Shown: piece by piece, positions 7,756-14,700 of the stretch
Position numbering within the stretch: position 1 is the stretch's first letter
Layout of the letters: each line of letters opens with the position of its first letter
From: Candidatus Aminicenantota bacterium
Lineage (GTDB): Bacteria; Acidobacteriota; Aminicenantia; UBA2199
NCBI GenBank assembly: GCA_026393775.1
Contig: JAPKZM010000022.1
Span: forward strand, 1-20,712
Reading direction: 5' to 3'
Length of the DNA: 20,712 nt
Position numbers and translations under genes: made by a program
The notes under the pieces: model-generated
What the model was told of the DNA's origin: nothing
Seen by the model: only the letters and a program-made list of their open reading frames with translations
The model's database searches: none

Positions 7756-8547
7756 TTAGACCTCTTGATAGGTTGGCAGAGTGAATTCTCTTTCCAGCAA
7801 GCGGATTTTCAGCAGCAATTTTTCACTTTCCATGATCCGCTGCAGGCGGCCGATCTGGCTGCAAAGCTGCCGGTTCTCCAGCTGCAGGATTTCGTAATTC
7901 AGCCAGTCGATCCGCTCGCTGACATCCCTGACCTTGAGCCATTCCCCGGTCGGCAGGTTCTGCTGGAAATACTTTTTTTTCAGAAGCAATTCCTTGGCTT
8001 TTCGCGAATATAAGCGGGTTTCCCACGGTGCCACTTCTTCGCTGGCACAATCCTTGAGCAAATCGGTGAACATCAACTGGCTTTGCTGGAGATAGGAGAT
8101 CACCTCTTCCCGGGCCAAACCCGATTGCAGATGCACCACGGTTGCCGATGAAATCCTGGCCTCTTCCGTCCCGGCAAGGATTCCCGGCCGTGTCCTGGTC
8201 AAGAAGAACATCCCCGCTCCCAGAAGCAGCAACAGGCTGGCGGCAGTAAGCCAAGGTGCGAAGTGAAAAACCTGTCGCCGGCCAGGCAGCGCAATGACCT
8301 TATCCGCCTGGTCGATTTTGTGCATAATTTTCCCCGAAACTGCGCCCCAATCGACTGCCTGGCATTCGGCTTCAACGACAGCCTCCCGCTTGCCAGCTGT
8401 TGCCAGCAACGCTTGCCAGTTTGACAGCTCGCGGCGGCAAACGGGGCATTCGCACACGTGGGCTTCGACCCGTTCGCGTTCCCCGTTGCCGATCTCATCG
8501 GCGGCCAGCCATTCAAGCCATGGTCTGATTTTACGACACGGTTCCAT
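7756..8547 (-). CDS. Anti-sigma factor with N-terminal zinc finger and one membrane span
   Basis: The product has 263 residues if it starts at the ATG at 8547, which has AGGTGA just upstream. An ATG at 8562 would add five residues but has a poorer ribosome site. The N-terminus (MEPCRKIRPWLEWLAAD) leads into His30-x3-Cys34-x2-Cys37, the ZAS/zf-HC2 signature of cytoplasmic anti-sigma domains; further Cys at 4 and 32 are also present. A hydrophobic segment at about 98-116 (WLTAASLLLLLGAGMFFL) crosses the membrane. The extracytoplasmic part is helical and ends in a coiled-coil-like stretch around 205-250 (YEILQLENRQL, SEKLLLKIRLLEREF). It should hold the upstream-encoded ECF sigma factor inactive until an envelope signal arrives. 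It overlaps the sigma gene by 17 nt and abuts the next gene. Confidence 0.85.
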   Translation of the reverse strand: MEPCRKIRPWLEWLAADEIGNGERERVEAHVCECPVCRRELSNWQALLATAGKREAVVEAECQAVDWGAVSGKIMHKIDQADKVIALPGRRQVFHFAPWLTAASLLLLLGAGMFFLTRTRPGILAGTEEARISSATVVHLQSGLAREEVISYLQQSQLMFTDLLKDCASEEVAPWETRLYSRKAKELLLKKKYFQQNLPTGEWLKVRDVSERIDWLNYEILQLENRQLCSQIGRLQRIMESEKLLLKIRLLEREFTLPTYQEV

Positions 8548-9148
8548 ATTCACCTCGCGCATCGGCCCCCACTTCCTGCCTGATTTTACGCAGGGCCCGA
8601 TGATGGAGCGTTTTCACGGTCCCCAGGGAAATGTTCATCACCTCGGCCACTTGCTGCAGCTTCATTCCCTGTATGTATTTCAAGGTAAAAACCGATTTTT
8701 GCTTCAGCGACAGGCCGTCGGCGGCCCGATCGATCGCCGCCCTCATTTGCCCGCATTCAAGGTCGGCCTGATGGTTTTCCACAATGGCCAAGCGCTTTTC
8801 AGACACCTCGGCAAAATCGCTTTCCAAAGCATTTTTTTTGGCGAATTTGCGATAGGTATCGATGCAGATATTGTAGGTCAGTCGGTATACCCAGCCCGAA
8901 AGCGATTGCTGCGGTTGAAAGCCATCCATCTTGGTGAATATCCTCATGAAAGTTTCCTGAACGATTTCCAGTGCGTCCTCGCGGTTGGGGAAAAATCCGT
9001 AGGCGAAAACAAATATTTTTTTCTGGTACAAGCCGACCAATTCGGCGAAAGCGTCCCTTTCTCCGTCCTTGATCCGCGATGCCAGCCGGTGTTCAAGCTC
9101 CAGTTCATGTTTGTTTTCCTCCGCGCTTCCAGCCATCGGTTTCATCAT
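8531..9148 (-). CDS. ECF-family RNA polymerase sigma factor (sigma-70 group 4)
   Basis: The 205-aa product is typical in size for an ECF sigma factor. Region 2 spans about 30-100: DAFAELVGLYQKKIFVFAYG, REDALEIVQETFMRIF and SLSGWVYRLTYNICIDTYRK, with core-polymerase and -10 binding features. Region 4 spans about 136-190: LSLKQKSVFTLKYIQGMKLQ and EVMNISLGTVKTLHHRALRK, a helix-turn-helix for the -35 element. It is the first main gene of a four-gene operon with its anti-sigma factor and two secreted proteins. ATG codons at 9148, 9145 and 9136 are all possible; none has a good Shine-Dalgarno. An 11-codon leader ORF with a strong one ends 7 nt before 9148. No in-frame upstream start exists because a TGA intervenes. 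Confidence 0.92.
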   Translation of the reverse strand: MMKPMAGSAEENKHELELEHRLASRIKDGERDAFAELVGLYQKKIFVFAYGFFPNREDALEIVQETFMRIFTKMDGFQPQQSLSGWVYRLTYNICIDTYRKFAKKNALESDFAEVSEKRLAIVENHQADLECGQMRAAIDRAADGLSLKQKSVFTLKYIQGMKLQQVAEVMNISLGTVKTLHHRALRKIRQEVGADARGEYGTVS

Positions 9149-9155
9149 CCGCCCA

Positions 9156-9191
9156 TCAGCAGCCGCTCGCGATCAAACATAGCTGAACCAT
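9156..9191 (-). CDS. Possible 11-aa leader peptide ORF preceding the sigma gene
   Basis: MVQLCLIASGC is encoded by an ATG at 9191 that has GGAGG at 9203-9199 with a 7-nt spacer, the best ribosome site in this leader. The TGA stop (9158-9156) lies 7 nt upstream of the sigma ATG, which itself lacks a Shine-Dalgarno. This arrangement suits translational coupling. The peptide may have no function of its own. Confidence 0.4.
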   Translation of the reverse strand: MVQLCLIASGC

Positions 9192-9221
9192 CCAATAACC
9201 TCCGATTTTGCCCAGGCAATC

Positions 9222-9227
9222 ATTATA
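9222..9227 (-). promoter_or_regulatory. -10 box (TATAAT) of the sigma operon
   Basis: A perfect TATAAT is present on the minus strand, 75 nt before the sigma ATG and 31 nt before the leader ORF ATG. No good TTGACA lies at 16-18 bp upstream; the region reads CAACTTT. The promoter may therefore be activator-dependent or weak, or an ECF-type promoter may overlap and not be recognisable here. Confidence 0.5.
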
Positions 9228-9312
9228 ACGAAAGATGGCTCCTGAAAGTTGACACAATTCCCGGGAAAAATCCGCAGGGGAAAGCCAAGCTGCTAGGGCC
9301 GCCCAATATTTC

Positions 9313-9341
9313 TTGACAAAAGCAGCGCGATTGATTAGACT
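9313..9341 (+). promoter_or_regulatory. Sigma-70-type promoter of the SPFH gene cluster
   Basis: Perfect -35 TTGACA (9313-9318), 17 bp, then TAGACT (9336-9341), four of six to TATAAT. The predicted start falls at about 9348, exactly on an in-frame ATG. The Shine-Dalgarno-preceded ATG of the SPFH gene is at 9387. The promoter is divergent from that of the sigma operon. Confidence 0.65.
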
Positions 9342-9386
9342 GAATTTATGGAAGACATTAAACAAGTGATTAAAAGCGGAGGCAAC

Positions 9387-10235
9387 ATGACCAAAAACAT
9401 CGGCAAAACAATACTGATTGCTCTGATTGTTATATTCGTCCTGATTTTCATGTTCAAGATCTACATCATCGTCGACCCCGGCGAAAAAGCCGTGATCTTC
9501 AACAAGGCCACCGGCAACCTGCGCGTCACCCCAAACGAGGGTTTCTATTTCCTCATCCCCCTGATCGAACAGCCCACCGTGTATGACATGAGGGCCAGGA
9601 CCTACACTATGAGCATCGCCCAGCTGGAAGGTGAGGTCAAGGGCGACGACTCGTTGCAAGCGCTCACTGCCGACGGCCAGACCGTACTGCTCGACATTTC
9701 GGTGCGCTATCACCCCGACGGCGACAATCTCGACAAGCTGCACCGCCGCCTCGGTGTCGATTACGTCAACAAGGTCCTGCGGCCCCAGGTGCGCTCGACC
9801 GTGCGCATGATCGTCTCCGAATACCCGGTGCTCGACGTCTACTCGGGCAAGCGCATGCTCATCCAGTCCGCGATCGAGAACGCACTGCGCGACTCGTTCA
9901 AAAAAAACTACATCATCTGCGAAGAGGTGCTGCTGCGCAATGTCCAGTTCTCCAACGAATTCCAGCAGGCCATCGAGAACAAGCAGATCGCCCAACAGGA
10001 AGCCCAGCGCATGAAGTACGTGCTGGAGCGCCAGGAACTGGAAAAGACGCGTAAGATCATCGAGGCCACGGGCGAGGCCGAATCGCTGCGCCTGAAGGGC
10101 AAGGCCCTGGCCGACAACCCGCTGCTGATCCAGTACGAATACGTCAAGCTGCTCTCCCCCAATATCCAGGCCATCATCACCGACCAGAACGCCATTTTCA
10201 ATTTTTCCGACTTCATCAAGGGTCTAAAAAAGTAA
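9387..10235 (+). CDS. SPFH/prohibitin-family membrane protein
   Basis: The 282-aa product is anchored by an N-terminal membrane helix (residues 8-24, ILIALIVIFVLIFMFKIYI). This is followed directly by the SPFH core: VDPGEKAVIFNKATG, EGFYFLIPLIEQPTVYDMRA, TADGQTVLLDISVRYHP, LRPQVRSTVRMIVSEYPVLD. A charged helical stretch follows (IAQQEAQRMKYVLERQELEK, ATGEAESLRLKGKAL), typical of prohibitin/stomatin-like assemblies. Such proteins form ring-like membrane scaffolds and are often linked to membrane protease control or lipid organisation; no specific partner is encoded next to it. I prefer the ATG at 9387 because GGAGG precedes it by 4 nt. The in-frame ATG at 9348 (295 aa) sits at the predicted transcription start and would be leaderless. 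Confidence 0.88.
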   Translation: MTKNIGKTILIALIVIFVLIFMFKIYIIVDPGEKAVIFNKATGNLRVTPNEGFYFLIPLIEQPTVYDMRARTYTMSIAQLEGEVKGDDSLQALTADGQTVLLDISVRYHPDGDNLDKLHRRLGVDYVNKVLRPQVRSTVRMIVSEYPVLDVYSGKRMLIQSAIENALRDSFKKNYIICEEVLLRNVQFSNEFQQAIENKQIAQQEAQRMKYVLERQELEKTRKIIEATGEAESLRLKGKALADNPLLIQYEYVKLLSPNIQAIITDQNAIFNFSDFIKGLKK

Positions 10236-10250
10236 TCGCGGACCCAGCTC

Positions 10251-10865
10251 GTGCACATCATCGGCCTGACCGGGGGTTTTTGCTGCGGCAAATCGTTTGT
10301 GCTGAAAGTCCTGGAAGAGCAAGGCTGCTACACCATGCGCGCCGACGACATGGCCAAGAATATCATCGCGGCCAAGGATTCGCCGGTGCTGGCGAAGATC
10401 GTCGCCAAGTTCGGGCCCGGGATCTATGACCGCAAGAAGGGGCTGAACAAGACCAAGTTCAGCGAAATGCTTTTCGAAGACCCGGAAAAACGGAATTTCG
10501 TCAACACCATCGTCCACCCCTTGGTCAGCGAGGAGCGCCAGAAAAAAATTCGCGCCATCGAAGCGACTCGGATCTATGATTTCTTCATCTATGAATCGGC
10601 CCTGCTGGTGGAATCGGGCATTTACAAGGAATTCGAGAAAATAGTCGTCGTCTACACCTCTCCCGAGATACAGATCGCCAGGGCCCAAGCCCGGGACAGG
10701 CTCTCCCGCCCGGAAGCGGAAAAACGCATCCAATCCCAGTTCCCGTTGAAGGAAAAATTAAAAGTGGCTAATTACACGATCGACAGCAGCGGATCTTGTG
10801 AAAGCACCCGGGCCAACACCATGGAAGTTTTTTACCTGTTGAAAAAAGATTTTCATTTGTCTTAA
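10251..10865 (+). CDS. coaE: Dephospho-CoA kinase (CoaE-like)
   Basis: The 204-aa product is of usual CoaE length. It starts MHIIGLTGGFCCGKS with a P-loop GGxxxGKS at residues 8-15; the family more often has GGIGSGKS. ADDMAK at 31-36 supplies the acidic residue that helps bind dephospho-CoA. NTIVHPLVSEE and YESALLVESGIYKEFEKIVVV correspond to the HP and PLLFE(s) blocks, here with ESALLVES. RLSRPEAEKRIQSQFP is the lid with catalytic arginines. The enzyme phosphorylates dephospho-CoA with ATP in the last step of CoA synthesis. The start codon is GTG, with no strong ribosome site, 15 nt after the SPFH gene, which suggests one transcript. The divergent P-loop and PLL block leave some room for a related nucleotide kinase. 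Confidence 0.8.
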   Translation: MHIIGLTGGFCCGKSFVLKVLEEQGCYTMRADDMAKNIIAAKDSPVLAKIVAKFGPGIYDRKKGLNKTKFSEMLFEDPEKRNFVNTIVHPLVSEERQKKIRAIEATRIYDFFIYESALLVESGIYKEFEKIVVVYTSPEIQIARAQARDRLSRPEAEKRIQSQFPLKEKLKVANYTIDSSGSCESTRANTMEVFYLLKKDFHLS

Positions 10866-10884
10866 CTTGTGCTAGAATTCCCAC

Positions 10885-11562
10885 ATGGAGAGTACGGAAT
10901 ACTTGGCTGAGCTCCTGGCGCAGTTTAACCTGGAAAGGGGGGCTCCGCCGTCTGAAATCCTGGAAAAATACCTGGAAAAAACGCTGCAGATCAAATTTCA
11001 GCGGATCCTGATCACCGAAGATTCCTTGAAAGAGGAATTCCTGCGCTATCACGAGGCCTTCGTCAAAATATTGAAAATCCTGCAATCGATGGATCAGAAG
11101 CTGGAGATGAGCCTGTTTTCCAGCGACCAGTTGGCGAAATTCTTCTTCAACCAGGGGGTCTACGCCGTTTGCAAGGACAACTACCTTCAGGCCGGGGAAA
11201 AATTCCGCGAAGCCTACAATCTCAACAAGAACCACATCCACCTGCTCATCTACATGGGCATCATCCTGACCATGCGTAAAAACTACTACGCCGCCGAAAA
11301 ATATTTCGCTGATGCCCTCAAGCGCGATCCCAACAACAATGATGTCTGGTTCTACGCGGCGGAAAATTTTTTGAAGGCCGGAATTTACAAAAAAGCCATC
11401 GAATACTTCGAAAAGGCCAAGAAGCTGAACCCGACCAACAATGAGATCGCCTTCCGGCTCAAGGATTGCCGGGATGCGATGCTGAAAAAAGCGAAACCCG
11501 GCGGCAAAGAGACCGTTTTGAGAAGGATCGTCCAATATATCCGCAACGCTTTCGAGAAGTGA
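10885..11562 (+). CDS. TPR-repeat protein, cytoplasmic
   Basis: The 225-aa product has no signal peptide. The first 80 residues are helical and charged and not recognised (GAPPSEILEKYLEKTLQIKF). From about 85 to 200 there are three or more TPR units: FFFNQGVYAVCKDNYLQAGE, LIYMGIILTMRKNYYAAEKY, VWFYAAENFLKAGIYKKAIE. A basic tail ends KPGGKETVLRRIVQYIRNAF. It follows the CoaE-like gene by 19 nt and ends a three-gene run. It is probably a protein-protein interaction adaptor; nothing in the sequence points to a specific partner. The ATG at 10885 lacks a clear Shine-Dalgarno. Confidence 0.75.
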   Translation: MESTEYLAELLAQFNLERGAPPSEILEKYLEKTLQIKFQRILITEDSLKEEFLRYHEAFVKILKILQSMDQKLEMSLFSSDQLAKFFFNQGVYAVCKDNYLQAGEKFREAYNLNKNHIHLLIYMGIILTMRKNYYAAEKYFADALKRDPNNNDVWFYAAENFLKAGIYKKAIEYFEKAKKLNPTNNEIAFRLKDCRDAMLKKAKPGGKETVLRRIVQYIRNAFEK

Positions 11563-11719
11563 AGCCGCTGCGTCTGAGTCTTATTGAAATTTTTTTACAA
11601 AAACCGCCGTTGTTTTGAAAAACAGTTCGGTGTGCAGCAAATACTTCCGGGATCTGTACGGGCATATTCTCAAATCAATGTCTCTTTTCGGACATTTTTT
11701 TTGTGTAGACCGCTTTTCG

Positions 11720-11748
11720 TTGACATTCAATAAAAATAACTACAAAAT
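11720..11748 (+). promoter_or_regulatory. Promoter of the hybrid sensor kinase, copy 1 of a shared 41-bp module
   Basis: Perfect TTGACA (11720-11725), 17 bp rich in A, then CAAAAT (11743-11748). The 41 bp from 11720 to 11760 match 19292-19332 at 33 positions without a gap, including an ATG at the predicted transcription start (11755). The rest of the 192-bp gap from 11563 holds no gene that I can see; it is AT-rich. Confidence 0.6.
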
Positions 11749-11754
11749 ATTAAC

Positions 11755-14700
11755 ATGGGGAAAATGGATTTTTCCGGTATTACCCGAAGCCGGCGGAATT
11801 TCATTGCCGGTGGCCGGCCGGACAATGCGAAAGAGGGCTATCTTTTTTTAAAAATTGCTGTTTTTTTTGTTTTAATTGCCCAGGTAATTTGGAATTGGGC
11901 CATTGACCCGACGAAATCCATCACCCAGTATGTCCATGATGTCTGGAAAACGGAGCAGGGATTACCCCAAAATTCAATCGAGGCCATCATACAATCCCGT
12001 CAAGGATATTTATGGCTCGGTACTCAGGAAGGCATTGTCCGCTTCGACGGCGTCCGCTTTGATGTTTTTGACAAAAACAGGATCAGCGCGCTTAAAGAAA
12101 ATTATATCCTATCTCTGTTTGAAGATGCAGACGGCGCCCTATGGGTGGGTACGTTTGGCGGAGGCTTAACCTATATTAATTTACAGGAGGAAAGATTTTT
12201 TTCTTACACCACCGCGGATGGCCTGGGAAGCAATTTTGTCTATGCCGTCAATATGGATCGAAAAGGAACCATGTGGATCGGCACCACGGGAGGGGTCAGC
12301 AGTTTTAAAGATGGCAAGTTTGCCACTTATACGACCCATGAGGGGTTGGCGAATAATTTTGTTTATTCTATCTGTATTAATTCTAAAGATGAACTTTGGC
12401 TGGGCACATTGGGGGGCGGTGCCAGTCACCTGAGTAACGGGAAATTTACCAATTTTTCGAAAAAAGAAGGATTAACGGATAATTTTGTGAGGGCAATACT
12501 ACCTGATCGCCAGGGGAATCTTTGGCTCGGAACAGAAAACGGTTTGAACATGATGAAAGATGGTAAATTTTCGGTTTATACGACTCGAAATGGATTGTCC
12601 GACAATAATATTAACTCTCTTTATGAAGATCATGAAGGCAGTTTATGGGTCGGCACCAATAATGGAGGATTGAATCGAATATTCGACGGAAAAATCTCTG
12701 CATTTCCCATGAAAGAGGGATTATCAAAAAACACGGTATTCTCTATACTTGAAGATCACGAGGGAAGTTTATGGATAGGCACCGGCTCCGGCGGGTTGAA
12801 CCGATTAAAGGATGGCAAGATCATCACTTTTACCACCAGCGATGGATTGGCCGATGACTTGATATTGTCTGTATATGAAGATGACGAGGACAAGATTTGG
12901 ATCGGCACGGAAAACGGCGGGCTGAGTCAATATGCCAATGGCAATTTTAAAAATTTCCCCCTGTCAGACAACAAAGCGAGTAACAAGGTACAAACGATCT
13001 TAAAGGATAAAAAGAGAAATCTATGGTTTGGAACCGGAAATGGCCTGTATGACATGAAAGATGGGAAATTGATCCATTATACCGCCAATGAGGGCTTGCC
13101 CAATAATTCGGTCACTTCGCTTTGTGAAGCGGTTGATGGAAGCTTGTGGGTAGGCACTCGAAATGGCTTGGGCCTGCTAAAAAGCGGCAAATTCTCCGTT
13201 TATCAAACCGAACAAGGCCTATCCAATAATGTTATCAAGGCGATTTTATTGGATCGGCAAGTGAATCTCTGGGTAGGCACCAATAATGGGTTGAATCGCT
13301 TGCAAAACGGCGTATTTAGGATTTACACGACCCACGATGGATTATCCAATAATTTCATTTTATCTATATATGAAGACAAAGAGGGGATACTCTGGATCGG
13401 CACGCGCAGTGGGCTGAACCGGCTGGCCGCCGGGAAAATAACCAGCTATTCAGTCACGACCGGCATGTACGACGATTTGGTATTCCAGATCCTAGAGGAT
13501 GAGAAAGAGAACCTTTGGATGAGTTGCAACAAAGGAATTTATGAAATCAGCAAGAACGAGCTCAACCAATATGCGCTGGGAAAAATTCCCCAGATTCATT
13601 CAATAAGCTATGGGATCGCCGATGGCATGAAAAGCAGGGAATGTTGCGGAGGATTGCAGCCATCGGGCTGGAAGAGCCACGATGGTCGCCTGTGGTTTCC
13701 GACCATCAAGGGATTGACCGTGATCAACCCTGCCCTGAGCATAAAAAAGAATGAAACCCAGCCGCCCGTAATCATCGAACAGGTTTGGGTGGAAGGGCGT
13801 GAAGTCAGGATAAAACAGGGGATGGAAATGATCCTTCCCCCAGGAACCGAAAAATTTGAGTTCCATTACACGGCACTGAGTTTTTTGGCAGCGGAGAAAG
13901 TGAGATTTAAATATCAGTTGCAAGGCATTGATCGGCAGGTACTCGACGCGGGCAAGCAAAGAGCGGCTTATTACACCAAGATCCCCCCCGGCCATTATAC
14001 CTTCAAAGTGACTGCCTGCAACAGTGACGGAGTCTGGAACACAAATGGTGATGTTTTCAAGTTTTATTTAAAGCCTTTTTTCTATCAAACCTGGTGGTTT
14101 TACCTGATCTGCGGCATAGGTTGTGTTTTTATGGTAGTAGCCATTCTCCGTTTCCGGACCAATAAACTTGAAAAAAGAGAGAAGGAGTTGGAACAGTTGG
14201 TCGTGCAGCGTACTGAGCAATTAGCCAATGCCAACAAAGAGTTGCAAAGGCTTTCCATCGTGGCCAGTAAAACCGATAATGCCGTATTTATCATGAATGC
14301 GCAGGGTAATTTGGAGTGGATCAATGAAGGGTGCGTTCGCATGCATGGCCTTCCGGGCGTATCCATGGAACAATTGATTCAAAAATTGGGAACCAATCTT
14401 CTTGCGGCCAGTTCCAATCCGGATATTAAGAATATTTTTAATAGCGCCATTAAAGAAAAAAGATCGGTCCAATATGAATCCTATCTCAAAAATGCAGCCG
14501 GAGAGATAAAGTGGCTGCAAACGACCCTGACTCCCATTTTTGATGATGCCGGGAATTTATCAAAATTGGTGGCCATTGATTCCGATATCGGTAAAATCAA
14601 AGCCGCGGAGGAGGCGCTGATGGCCGCCCGCAGGGACGCGGAACAGGCCAACCATGCCAAGTCCGAGTTCCTGTCCCGGATGAGCCACGAATTGCGGACC

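Noticed and set aside
8294..9316. Plus-strand ORF of 340 codons opposite the sigma/anti-sigma genes
   Set aside because: Sigma region 2/4 and zinc-finger motifs fix the coding strand as minus.
9156..9995. Minus-strand ORF of 279 codons over the SPFH gene
   Set aside because: Shadow of the SPFH gene; only its last 11 codons coincide with the leader ORF discussed, which has its own ribosome site.
11785..11815. Twin-arginine signal (SRRNFI) at the start of the hybrid kinase
   Set aside because: The hydrophobic region begins about 14 residues later, and the start codon itself is doubtful, so the motif is probably chance.
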